A stretch of DNA of 39,069 nucleotides from Candidatus Poseidoniaceae archaeon (GTDB taxonomy: Archaea > Thermoplasmatota > Poseidoniia > Poseidoniales > Poseidoniaceae), in the NCBI GenBank assembly GCA_024958795.1, contig JANXHP010000138.1:1-39069 (forward strand), in the 5' to 3' direction. The position numbers and the translations under genes are program-made. The notes under the pieces are model-generated. The model made no database searches and had not been told where the DNA came from. It worked only from the letters and a program-made list of their open reading frames with translations. Of this stretch, positions 25,409-33,636 are shown piece by piece. Numbering within the stretch: the stretch's first letter is position 1; every line of letters begins with the position of its first letter.

Positions 25409-26755
25409 ATGCGAGGACGAATCACTTGTGGAATTATTCTTGCAATATTGTTGTTGCCGATGGTTATTGCTGAGCCAAATTCAGTAATTCAGATTAGATC
25501 TTCAACTACACTTGATGATTTTGATATCGGAATTAATACTGGTGCAGTTTCTCCAGATGGGGAGATTGTCATACTAGTTGGAAAGGAAGGCTATGTTCAC
25601 CGAATTTCTGCAATCAATCCGATGGATAGAAGCCAAGATATTGAACTTAATGCTGGACCGACGGCAAAAGACTTCAATGATGTGGCATGGCATCCAAGGG
25701 GAAATACAGCACTAATTACTGGAGATAATGGAATGGCGTTGAGATATGATACATATGACCACAGTATTAGCAACGTCAATGGTTCAAGCACAGTTAGTGG
25801 CTTAGATCTGACTTCAGTTGCTTGGAGAACTTCTGGTGATTATGCTTACTTTGGTGCAGTTGATGGAAGCATATGGAAATTTTCAGAAGGCTCGGGTTTT
25901 GAATCAATCGATAACTATGGAATGACCTCTCCAGTAAGCGATATCGCATGTCATAGAACCAGCAACATATGCGTAGTAGTTACTCAAAATGATGGAATTT
26001 ATGTAATTGGAAAGGACCATCATGTTACTAAAATGTCTGATACTAAAGATTACACTTGGATGGCTGTAGATTGTGCAGACCCAACCTTGAGAGAATGTGT
26101 TGGATTTGCAAGTGGCCTTATTACAAAAGCGATTCAATTAAATTTTGAAGATTCCTCACTATCTTATGGAAAACCACCTATGATGTTAACAACTCTAGAA
26201 GGAGATATTACTGATGTATCAAGCGGTTCAGATGGTACTACACTGCTTCATCTTGCACCATTTGGAACAGTAAGACAACAGCCAATAACAAACGAAGCTT
26301 ATGCTCAACTAATTTATTCTGATGTTGAGGAATGGGATGCTGTAATATCTGGAAGAGCAATTAAGTTCACTTGGGAAACTTCAACTTTGAATGGATTTAT
26401 CATCACAGATTATGGTAATATCATTAGTTTTGAACCGTTGCAAGAAGCAGGAGATGATAGTATGTTATTCAAGGCGATAGGGCTTGCAGTTCTGGTTGCA
26501 GTTCCAGGAACTATTTTTGGATTGATATTCATGAGTAGTCCGTTTTACCAGAGAATGTATGCTGAAAGTAAACTGCGTAAGGTGGTAGGACAGCCTCTTA
26601 TAATTGCGCTTGCGATTGGTGGTTGTTCATGGGCTTTGGATAACCAATATAATTTTGATACACCTTTGGAGGCACATTTCTTAATTACTTTTGCCATACT
26701 TTTCATCGGTCTTTGGATGGGTTATTCTTCTGAACGATCTAATAATAAAAAGTGA
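25409..26755 (+). CDS. Secreted, membrane-anchored beta-propeller protein
   Basis: From the ATG at 25409 the protein starts MRGRITCGIILAILLLPMVIAEPN, a clear signal peptide with an Ala-Glu cleavage region. Residues 25-350 carry propeller repeats of the WD/YCF48 type, each with a serine/aspartate turn: AVSPDGEIVILVGKEGYVHR, VAWHPRGNTALITGDNGMAL and VAWRTSGDYAYFGAVDGSIW. The C-terminus has about three membrane helices (AIGLAVLVAVPGTIFGLIFM, PLIIALAIGGCSWAL, LITFAILFIGLWMGY) ending in a basic tail. It is probably anchored with the propeller outside. The track's TTG at 25391 would add six residues that spoil the signal peptide, so I prefer the ATG. Role unknown. Confidence 0.75.
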   Translation: MRGRITCGIILAILLLPMVIAEPNSVIQIRSSTTLDDFDIGINTGAVSPDGEIVILVGKEGYVHRISAINPMDRSQDIELNAGPTAKDFNDVAWHPRGNTALITGDNGMALRYDTYDHSISNVNGSSTVSGLDLTSVAWRTSGDYAYFGAVDGSIWKFSEGSGFESIDNYGMTSPVSDIACHRTSNICVVVTQNDGIYVIGKDHHVTKMSDTKDYTWMAVDCADPTLRECVGFASGLITKAIQLNFEDSSLSYGKPPMMLTTLEGDITDVSSGSDGTTLLHLAPFGTVRQQPITNEAYAQLIYSDVEEWDAVISGRAIKFTWETSTLNGFIITDYGNIISFEPLQEAGDDSMLFKAIGLAVLVAVPGTIFGLIFMSSPFYQRMYAESKLRKVVGQPLIIALAIGGCSWALDNQYNFDTPLEAHFLITFAILFIGLWMGYSSERSNNKK

Positions 26756-26828
26756 TGCTTTTGTTCTAATTTTTGAAGGGGTATGTTGAAGAAGCGGTTG
26801 TTATTCGTTATCAATAGGAGTGATTGCT

Positions 26829-28004
26829 ATGGAGCCATTCGAAGGACTTGACTTTTACAATATTGAGAGCCTATTGAGTGAAGAAGAAATAATGATTCGC
26901 GATATGGTTAGAGATTGGGTTGATGAAGAAGTCTTACCTAATATCGAAAAAGCATGTTCTGATGGAGTCTTCCCAGATGAATGGCGAGTAGCTCTTGGTG
27001 AAATGGGAGTATTAGGTGCGCCGCTAAAAGGATATGATTGCCCAGGTCTTTCCTATGTCGCCTATGGTTTAATCTGCCAAGAACTCGAAAGAGGAGATTC
27101 AGGATTACGTTCTTTTGCTTCTGTTCAAGGTTCACTAGCAATGTATCCAATTTGGGATTTTGGAACTGAGGAACAGAAAAATTACTATTTGCCAAAAATG
27201 GCAAGTGGTGAATGGATTGGTTGCTTTGGATTAACCGAACCAGATTATGGTTCAAACCCAGGTGATATGATTACAAAGGCAGAAGATAAGGGTGACCATT
27301 ATTTGCTAAATGGGGCAAAGATGTGGATTACCAATGGAACCCTTGCTCATGTTGCAATTGTATGGGCGAAGTTGGATGGAGTAATTCGCGGATTTATTGT
27401 TGAGAAAGATGATGAAGGATTTAGTGCGCCTGAAATGAAAGGAAAGTATTCTTTACGCGCAAGTGTAACAAGTGAATTAGTTTTCCAAGATTGTAAGATT
27501 CCAAAAGATCGTATCTTACCAGATGTAAAAGGACTTAAAGGGCCATTTTCTTGTTTGAATAATGCTAGGTTTGGAATATCTTGGGGAGCGTTAGGTGCTG
27601 CAATGGCTTGTTTCCATTCAGCAAAAACTTACACATTGTCTCGTATTCAATTTGACCATCCTATCGCTTCATACCAATTGGTACAGAATAAGTTGGCTTG
27701 GATGTTAAGAGAAATCACCAAGGGGCAGTTACTGGCGTATCATCTTGGTAAGAAGAAGGATGATGGAACTTGGATTCCAGAACAAATATCATTGGCTAAG
27801 ATGAATAATGTAGACATTGCATTGGAGATCGCTAGAATGGCTCGTGATATGCATGGAGCAAATGGAATCCTTGATGAATATCCAATAATGAGGCACATGG
27901 CAAACCTCGAGTCAGTAAAGACTTACGAAGGTACTCATGATATCCATAATCTCATCTTAGGAAGGCATATTACAGGTATTCAAGCATTTACAAGAGATAT
28001 TTGA
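26829..28004 (+). CDS. gcdH: Acyl-CoA dehydrogenase, glutaryl-CoA dehydrogenase-like
   Basis: This FAD enzyme oxidises acyl-CoA at C2-C3 and passes electrons to ETF. The C-terminal segment SVKTYEGTHDIHNLILGRHITG contains the catalytic-base Glu in the glutaryl-CoA dehydrogenase context (TYEGTHDIHALILGR). Other marks are FGLTEPDYGSNPGDM, AKMWITNG, RFGISWGALGAAMACFHSA, QFDHPIASYQLVQNKLAWM, and GANGILDEYPIMRHMANLE. If it acts on glutaryl-CoA it also decarboxylates to crotonyl-CoA, in lysine or tryptophan breakdown. I use ATG 26829, nine bases after AGGAG; the track's GTG at 26820 directly touches that site. At 391 aa it is full length. Confidence 0.88.
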   Translation: MEPFEGLDFYNIESLLSEEEIMIRDMVRDWVDEEVLPNIEKACSDGVFPDEWRVALGEMGVLGAPLKGYDCPGLSYVAYGLICQELERGDSGLRSFASVQGSLAMYPIWDFGTEEQKNYYLPKMASGEWIGCFGLTEPDYGSNPGDMITKAEDKGDHYLLNGAKMWITNGTLAHVAIVWAKLDGVIRGFIVEKDDEGFSAPEMKGKYSLRASVTSELVFQDCKIPKDRILPDVKGLKGPFSCLNNARFGISWGALGAAMACFHSAKTYTLSRIQFDHPIASYQLVQNKLAWMLREITKGQLLAYHLGKKKDDGTWIPEQISLAKMNNVDIALEIARMARDMHGANGILDEYPIMRHMANLESVKTYEGTHDIHNLILGRHITGIQAFTRDI

Positions 28005-28011
28005 ATCAATT

Positions 28012-29337
28012 TCAAATAAGGAATTGAGCAATTCCTATAATCAATCCAAAGATTGGAAATACAATGTTTTCTAATTGACTTCTAGCTGAAGAAATAGCAG
28101 TTAGTTCAGTACCCTTCTCTAATCGTGGTTTGAATCCAGGAGATTTTTCACCAACTGCATAAACTATTGAATTTTGTAGTGTAGTATCGACTTGTTTATC
28201 ATAAGACATTTCTTCATTTGTTCTTGGTTTAATCATCCCCATTACATAACAAGGGTCTCCAAGTTTCAATCCCCATAAAGTCCATCTATGTCTCAAGATT
28301 TTTTCATCGGCTACAAACATGGAGAAAATATTACCAAATAAATTACCAAGGTTACGATTGTGATTACACTCCCATTGAATCAAATGTTCTCCAAAATCAT
28401 TATCATTTCTAAACGAACCAGTAACGATCATTATCCCTCCAGTTCCATCATGTAGGGTGAAATTAGTTCCTCCTTCATCAGTTCTAACCGACCTCCAATG
28501 CCTAGAAACTTCTTGACGCATATTTCCATTAGAATCTCTTACCATTCTCCTTTGTTCCACTTCAATTTCATATTCCCAGTTCCAAGAAACCAAGTCGGCT
28601 ACTGTTTTGGAATGGTCTCCATCAACGTGTAATAATGGTGGGTCAATAATCCCATTTCTAACTTGACCAACCAGTTCAGCATTACCAATTGCTATTGAAC
28701 GAATATTAGATGTTGGAGTGTCTTGCATTGACTGAAGGCGCTTCCAAGTAAAGAATCCAATTACAAGCCAAATAATTGAAATCACTAACATAATTGGATA
28801 TTTGGTAATTTCTTCTTGTATATCCTTTAGCATGGATAACTGAAGTGCCAATAAACAGAATGCGATTAACTTTGATAATCCTGCATTTGAAAAAGTTGGA
28901 GGAATCGGAGTTCCGATTTTATTCGGATGTTCTGCGATTAACTTTCCAGAAGAATCTGCTGAGTATATATTTTGCAAATGCCAATCTTCAACAGGTGGTG
29001 CGGGAAAAACCCATGAGCGCAAATCTACTTCTGGGCGATGAATCCTTTCTCCACCCCAAAATGAAATCAATTCGGTTCCGCCCATTTCACTTTGCCACGC
29101 CACTTCACCTGGGCGCATTTCTTTGCGTAATTTGTGTAACTTTACCTGCAATTCACTTGGTGTAGAAAATCCAACAAGTAGTATTCCAATAGCTGAAATC
29201 ATTGGTATTTTTATTACAATTCCAACTGCAAAAATAATAATTCCAACAACGAATACAATCCACCCAATAAATCCCATTGGTAGAGTAAATCCAAACAAAC
29301 CTCCGTCAAGTTCAGTGTCATGACCTTGCGCGTTCAT
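28012..29337 (-). CDS. Membrane protein with GIDE-like domain
   Basis: The 441 aa start with two adjacent membrane helices (GFIGWIVFVVGIIIFAVGIVI, ISAIGILLVGFS), then a soluble segment, two more helices (KLIAFCLLALQLSMLK, YPIMLVISIIWLVIGFFTW), a soluble domain of about 190 residues, and a final helix. The soluble domain matches the GIDE fold known from the mitochondrial E3 ligase MUL1 and prokaryotic relatives: TSNIRSIAIGNAELVGQVR, WNWEYEIEVEQRR, FTLHDGTGGIMIVTG, and LRHRWTLWGLKLGDPCYVMGMI. No RING finger is present, so ligase activity is not implied. It follows the phytoene-synthase-like gene by 51 bases in the same direction. Confidence 0.7.
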   Translation of the reverse strand: MNAQGHDTELDGGLFGFTLPMGFIGWIVFVVGIIIFAVGIVIKIPMISAIGILLVGFSTPSELQVKLHKLRKEMRPGEVAWQSEMGGTELISFWGGERIHRPEVDLRSWVFPAPPVEDWHLQNIYSADSSGKLIAEHPNKIGTPIPPTFSNAGLSKLIAFCLLALQLSMLKDIQEEITKYPIMLVISIIWLVIGFFTWKRLQSMQDTPTSNIRSIAIGNAELVGQVRNGIIDPPLLHVDGDHSKTVADLVSWNWEYEIEVEQRRMVRDSNGNMRQEVSRHWRSVRTDEGGTNFTLHDGTGGIMIVTGSFRNDNDFGEHLIQWECNHNRNLGNLFGNIFSMFVADEKILRHRWTLWGLKLGDPCYVMGMIKPRTNEEMSYDKQVDTTLQNSIVYAVGEKSPGFKPRLEKGTELTAISSARSQLENIVFPIFGLIIGIAQFLI

Positions 29338-29388
29338 GGATGCTGTTAGGCGATTTGGTTCTTAATATTGACAGTTCACACTACTTGC

Positions 29389-30696
29389 TTATACTGCAGG
29401 TAATATGCCCAGTTTTGAAAGTCCAGTCCATATTGGGTTGAGGAATTCTGGTAAGATTCTATGGCGGATATATACAGCAGCAGCAAGAGATATTTTCTGA
29501 ACTTTGTTCAACTTAACTCTCTTGGTGAATACGTCACCTTGTTGCTTTTCGATCTGTCTTAGTATTTTGTCATAGAAAGCAATCATTGCTGCTGGAGAAT
29601 ATCTAGTTCTTCTTGGAAGTAGCGGAAGTAGTAGTCTTGCTTCTCTTAGATATGTCCTTGCTCGCTTTGCATATGCTGCACAGTATGGCTCCCAATTCAT
29701 ATTCAATACAACCTTCCCATCTAGTTCAGATTCTGTTAAGCCATTTGCTTCTAATTCATTTAGAGGGAGATATACTCTATCTCTTGCAATATCTTCTCCA
29801 ACATCACGCAGCACATTTGTTAGTTGCATGAATACCCCCCAAGACTCTGCATATTTTTTTGCTGCAGGGTCTTCATAGCCAAATATTTCAATGCACATTA
29901 GGCCGACAACAGATGCAACTCTGTAGCAGTAAACATACAATTCGTCAAATGTTCTATACCTGTTATTGTAAAGGTCATCTTCCATTCCTGAAATCAAATC
30001 ATCAAAGACTGTACGAGGAATAGAATATTGATTTACAGTGTCTTTTAGTGCAAGGAATACAGGGTCGGTTGAGTATACATCAGTATATGCTGTTGACAAC
30101 TTCTTTCTAAAGAAGAATAATTGTGTGATTTTGTTTAGATATGCTTCTTGGTCCAAGATAGTACCTTGCTGTTGTAAACTTTCTAATTGTTCTCTATATG
30201 CGACAGCTTCAGGATCGGTTTCACCCATACTACCAGGGAACTTGTCAGCCCAATCTCCGTCTGCAATATCATCTGCTCTTCGACAGAATGCATAGACTGC
30301 GCACATTGCCAGTCTTTGTTCATCAGGCAAATATTTGAAAGAATGATAAAAGTTACCAGCCTCCCTCATAGTCAATTCTTCACAGTAGCGGTATGCTAGT
30401 TTCAACAATTCAGCAGGAGGACTTTGTGACCAAATAGGTGCATCAAGGTGAGAGAATGGATCTACCAATTCATCTGCTTCGCCAACAATACCGATGTAAG
30501 TAGCACCTTCACGTATTGCTTCCATAGCAGTTACACTAACCGCTTTGACAGTATCTCTAGCTAATGTAACACCTGCTCTAAGCCTATCAAGAGTCGTCAA
30601 TTGCTTTCCTTCAACCGCCGAATGTTTTGAAGTTGCTCCACCCTTTAGAGGGAAGAGTAAATCAAGTGGTTTTCGGCGTTCTAGCATCTGGCTCAC
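29389..30696 (-). CDS. crtB: Phytoene synthase-like squalene/phytoene synthase
   Basis: This head-to-head prenyl synthase has both aspartate-rich motifs: CRRADDIADGDW (first DxxxD) and QLTNVLRDVGEDIARDRVYLP (second). The context FYHSFKYLPDEQRLAMCAVYAFCRRADDIAD and the C-terminal RRTRYSPAAMIAFYDKILRQI are those of CrtB phytoene synthases, which condense two geranylgeranyl diphosphates for carotenoids. At 435 aa it has an extra N-terminal region of about 90 residues (MSQMLERRKPLDLLFP onward) of unknown role. It lies 104 bases downstream of a second family member. Carotenoid or retinal synthesis is inferred. Confidence 0.85.
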   Translation of the reverse strand: MSQMLERRKPLDLLFPLKGGATSKHSAVEGKQLTTLDRLRAGVTLARDTVKAVSVTAMEAIREGATYIGIVGEADELVDPFSHLDAPIWSQSPPAELLKLAYRYCEELTMREAGNFYHSFKYLPDEQRLAMCAVYAFCRRADDIADGDWADKFPGSMGETDPEAVAYREQLESLQQQGTILDQEAYLNKITQLFFFRKKLSTAYTDVYSTDPVFLALKDTVNQYSIPRTVFDDLISGMEDDLYNNRYRTFDELYVYCYRVASVVGLMCIEIFGYEDPAAKKYAESWGVFMQLTNVLRDVGEDIARDRVYLPLNELEANGLTESELDGKVVLNMNWEPYCAAYAKRARTYLREARLLLPLLPRRTRYSPAAMIAFYDKILRQIEKQQGDVFTKRVKLNKVQKISLAAAVYIRHRILPEFLNPIWTGLSKLGILPAV

Positions 30697-30726
30697 TCAC
30701 ACTCGCCAGTTCATTGGTTAAGAGTC

Positions 30727-30759
30727 TGACCGTTGTTTGACCATTACGCCCTATGGGCG
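30727..30759. promoter_or_regulatory. Repeat-rich region upstream of crtB
   Basis: Two direct TGACC repeats (30727-30731 and 30738-30742) are 11 bases apart, one helical turn. Next to them is the inverted repeat CGCCC-TAT-GGGCG (30747-30759). On the minus strand an AT-rich GAATTAAATC lies just upstream as a possible TATA element. Together they look like a regulated promoter for the phytoene-synthase-like gene. Confidence 0.35.
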
Positions 30760-30800
30760 ATTTAATTCTAATCAAAGTCAAAATTACTTTGCTTAAATTT

Positions 30801-31817
30801 TCAAGCATCTTTATTTTTCTTGAGCAAGCGATCTACTCCACCTGGGATTAGTAGAGCACGAACTATCTTTCCAGCATATGACTTAATTTCACTTCGAGTG
30901 ATTTTTATTCGTTCTTCCGAATTCAACACATTACCTGATCTCAGCAACGTCACAGTACGCTGGCCTATCAGTACCGGCAGCATACAAGATGCCTTGAGTC
31001 GAAGTTGCTTGTCTGGTAGCATTCGGATATAGTCAACAGCAGCATCTAAATGTTCATTTGTGAGGTCTAAATATGAATCATATAATGGTCTAAAATTGTC
31101 GATATTAGATTGGTCCATTAGGTCCTCAGGTTTCAGATTATGTTCCTGTAATGACTGCTGAGGAATATAGCATCTACCGAAACGTAAATCTTCAGGTATA
31201 TCGCGTAAAATATTTATCATTTGTAACGACTTTCCAAATCTAATTCCTTTCTCCAAAAATTCCTTTTCCTTTTCTGAAGGTAAAGAGATTAAATGAGCCA
31301 AAGAAATCTTGCTCCAAAATACTCCAACACTTCCTGCAACACGATAGGCATAATCGTCTAATTCTTCTTCTGATTCTAATGCTGAAATACTTCCACCTTC
31401 CTTAGCGGTTCCAAAGCGTTCAAGGTCGAGAACTTGACCACTCACAATTATCTCTAAGCACTCTAGCATAAGTTCCTGGTCATCCTTACTATAGACTTCA
31501 AGACCCGCTACGACATCTTCCACATTCCTAAGCAATTCAGCCTCATCTTCGTTGGTTTGAATCTCTGCAATTTCAGAGAAATCAGGTAAAGAGGAGGATC
31601 GCCCCTGGGTTACATCATTGTAATCTTTCAAGATCTTGAGCAAAACCTCGGTTTCTCCATGTTTAGAATCCGCAATAGTATCGGCAACACGAGCCAATAG
31701 GTATAGCAATCCTATTTGGCCGCGAACCTTCTTTGGAAGATATTTCAGAGTCGGGTAAAACGAGCGGGAAGTTGCCTCTAGTAAGGCGTCGGTTTTGGGG
31801 TTAATCAGCACCGCCAT
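30801..31817 (-). CDS. Squalene synthase-like squalene/phytoene synthase
   Basis: The 338 aa include SFYPTLKYLPKKVRGQIGLLYLLARVADTIADS (first Asp-rich motif in a squalene-synthase context) and LQMINILRDIPEDLRFGRCYIP (second). The GKSLQMINILRD and GRCYIP wording is that of bacterial farnesyl-diphosphate farnesyltransferases rather than CrtB. It probably joins two farnesyl diphosphates to squalene or a dehydrosqualene, although HpnC-type activity cannot be excluded. There is no C-terminal membrane anchor. GAGGGGAT precedes the ATG. The CrtB-like gene follows on the same strand. Confidence 0.82.
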   Translation of the reverse strand: MAVLINPKTDALLEATSRSFYPTLKYLPKKVRGQIGLLYLLARVADTIADSKHGETEVLLKILKDYNDVTQGRSSSLPDFSEIAEIQTNEDEAELLRNVEDVVAGLEVYSKDDQELMLECLEIIVSGQVLDLERFGTAKEGGSISALESEEELDDYAYRVAGSVGVFWSKISLAHLISLPSEKEKEFLEKGIRFGKSLQMINILRDIPEDLRFGRCYIPQQSLQEHNLKPEDLMDQSNIDNFRPLYDSYLDLTNEHLDAAVDYIRMLPDKQLRLKASCMLPVLIGQRTVTLLRSGNVLNSEERIKITRSEIKSYAGKIVRALLIPGGVDRLLKKNKDA

Positions 31818-32032
31818 TTTATCCCCTCATTTTGCCGGGATAGTTCTCTGTTCTTGACCCTGTGGGAGGCAATTGGTATGTATTACTGATTTAGTGATTG
31901 TAGTTTTGTATTAATCGTTAATGATTTTACGGTTTGAGCAAATGTAACTTTGTCACAAGAGTAAACAATTCACCGTTTCTTGATGCAAGCCTTTAACTTT
32001 AACATCGTTAGCCCCTTTACTGGGGGATTGGT
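31818..32032. promoter_or_regulatory. Divergent intergenic region, about 215 bases, no gene seen
   Basis: This is the longest non-coding stretch of the window. It separates the minus-strand isoprenoid genes from the plus-strand zinc-ribbon protein. It is AT-rich in the middle (TTTTGTATTAATCGTTAATG) and ends in GGGGGAT, the ribosome binding site for the ATG at 32033. TTTAACTTTAACAT near 31990-32003 is a plausible TATA-containing segment. No ORF, tRNA or clear structured RNA was recognised. Confidence 0.5.
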
Positions 32033-33622
32033 ATGCAATGTGGTTCATGCGTTGAAGTCATTCCTGATGACAGTATTTTTTGCCCTGAATGTGGTGCAAG
32101 GCAGGAGATGTCTCATGCAGGAGGATTTACTTCGCATAACGCAGTTGGTCTCAGTGGACAGGATGTTTCTGGTGGCCGTTCTTTTGGTGTAGTTTCCGGT
32201 GAAGCAATTCGTCAACAACGCGATGCACAAATTGGAGCTGCTGCAAATATTCCAACCGATGTAATGCAACAAATTGCACAAGGTATTCAAAATCAACAAA
32301 ATTTCCCACCTGGTACATTCCCACCCCAAGGAATGCCGCAAAATCAGCAATTCCCACCTCAAGGAATGCCACAAAATCAGCAATTCCCACCTCAAGGAAT
32401 GCCGCAAAATCAGCAATTCCCTCCTCAAAATCAACTCCCACAACAAAATTCAGAATTGCCGCCAATGAACAATAATAACATTCCTTCACCAACAGATGGA
32501 CAAAATATTGGCAATGACGCAATGCCAACGATGAATCATGATGAATTAGAAGCAGTTGGCACTATCATTGCCAGTAATCCAAGTAATTCTCCTACCGACC
32601 AGATGGTAAATCGTTTGGCTGAAGCTGAAAGAGCGATGAAGAATGAGCGTCGAAGTCAGTGGCTAAATATGAATCAAACTCCAGCAACAAATGTATTAGC
32701 AAATCTGGGTACAGAATTACCTGCTCATCTGCGTCAAGAACAAGCTAATCCTGCTGCAAATGTAATGGCAGGTGCGATGGGTCAAAGTGCAGTTGAAGGT
32801 CCAAGTGAAGCTTTACTGCGTAGAATTTGTGAAGTTGCAGTAAGAAGAGTTGCAAGAAAGAGAGGTGTTGCAGTTGAAACACCTCAGTCAAGTGCTGATG
32901 GAGATCAGTTGAATGTCACAGTAACCTTTGTTGATGATGGTAGAGTATTGGACACTCCTGAAGATTTGGCACAAGCCTTTGAACATTCAATTCAGACTGA
33001 ATTAGCATTAAAAGGATATGATTTCTCTACAAATTTGAGCCTATTTTGTTCTAAGGAAGGAGAGATTGAGAAACTCATTGGTCAAGCAACTGAAGAAGTT
33101 GAAGAGGAGGAAATGTTTGCCTGTGAAATTTGTGATGGCTTAGTCAAAGAAAGTGATAACGAGTGCCCACATTGTGGTGCAATGTTTGAAGATGAAAATT
33201 CACCTAATACCGGTCCACCAAGTCGTTCCGGCCCACCAGGTCCATCTAAGTCAGGAGGTCCACCGAAGTCGGGCGGTCCACCGAAGTCGGGCGGTCCACC
33301 GGGTCCAAGTCGTGGAAGTCCAGCAAAGTCAGGCGGTCCACCGGGTCCAAGCCGTGGAGGTCCATCAAAGTCAGGCGGTCCACCAGGTCCAAGCCGTGGG
33401 GGTCCATCAAAGTCAGGTGGTCCACCTAAGTCCGGAGGTCCACCAGGTCCATCTAAGTCTGGAGGTCCACCGAAGTCGGGCGGTCCACCGAAGTCAGGCG
33501 GCCCACCAGGTCCATCGAAGTCAAGCGGTCCACCAGGTCCAAGTCGCGGAGGTCCATCAAAGTCAGGCGGTCCACCTAAAGGAGGTCCAAAGGGGCCAAA
33601 GCGTGGCGGTCCTCCTCGTTGA
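32033..33622 (+). CDS. Double zinc-ribbon protein with Gln/Pro repeats and long Gly/Pro/Ser/Lys tail
   Basis: The 529 aa comprise, in order: a zinc ribbon C3-C6-C17-C20 (CGSCVEVIPDDSIFCPEC); a linker; tandem PPQGMPQNQQF repeats from residue 96; an acidic/neutral helical region; a folded module around residues 260-345 (RRICEVAVRRVARKRGV to KGYDFSTNLSLFCS); a second zinc ribbon C364-C367-C378-C381 (CEICDGLVKESDNECPHC); and 136 residues of GGPPKSGGPPGPS-type repeats (394-529) with a strong positive charge. No signal peptide or membrane helix is seen, so the protein is cytosolic. The tail is certainly disordered and might bind RNA or DNA or drive condensation. No family is recognised apart from the zinc ribbons. 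Confidence 0.8.
   Translation: MQCGSCVEVIPDDSIFCPECGARQEMSHAGGFTSHNAVGLSGQDVSGGRSFGVVSGEAIRQQRDAQIGAAANIPTDVMQQIAQGIQNQQNFPPGTFPPQGMPQNQQFPPQGMPQNQQFPPQGMPQNQQFPPQNQLPQQNSELPPMNNNNIPSPTDGQNIGNDAMPTMNHDELEAVGTIIASNPSNSPTDQMVNRLAEAERAMKNERRSQWLNMNQTPATNVLANLGTELPAHLRQEQANPAANVMAGAMGQSAVEGPSEALLRRICEVAVRRVARKRGVAVETPQSSADGDQLNVTVTFVDDGRVLDTPEDLAQAFEHSIQTELALKGYDFSTNLSLFCSKEGEIEKLIGQATEEVEEEEMFACEICDGLVKESDNECPHCGAMFEDENSPNTGPPSRSGPPGPSKSGGPPKSGGPPKSGGPPGPSRGSPAKSGGPPGPSRGGPSKSGGPPGPSRGGPSKSGGPPKSGGPPGPSKSGGPPKSGGPPKSGGPPGPSKSSGPPGPSRGGPSKSGGPPKGGPKGPKRGGPPR
32318..32428 (+). repeat. 33-base coding tandem repeat (PPQGMPQNQQF)
   Basis: Three near-identical 33-base units (32318-32350, 32351-32383, 32384-32416) differ at a few synonymous positions, and a partial fourth follows. 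The length preserves the reading frame. High nucleotide identity implies recent expansion or ongoing homogenisation. Confidence 0.9.
33212..33619 (+). repeat. Coding repeat array GGPPKSGGPPGPS
   Basis: About 400 bases encode irregular alternation of GGPPKS, GGPPGPSK and GGPPGPSRGGPSKS units. GGTCCACCx and AAGTCxGGCGG words recur many times. Composition is far richer in G and C than the surroundings. It forms the tail of the zinc-ribbon protein. Confidence 0.9.
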
Positions 33623-33636
33623 TATTGTAAAATTAT

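Noticed and set aside
33212-33619. Short repeated words resembling a CRISPR array
   Set aside because: Units are irregular, contiguous and in frame with a coding sequence; there are no unique spacers and no cas1/cas2.
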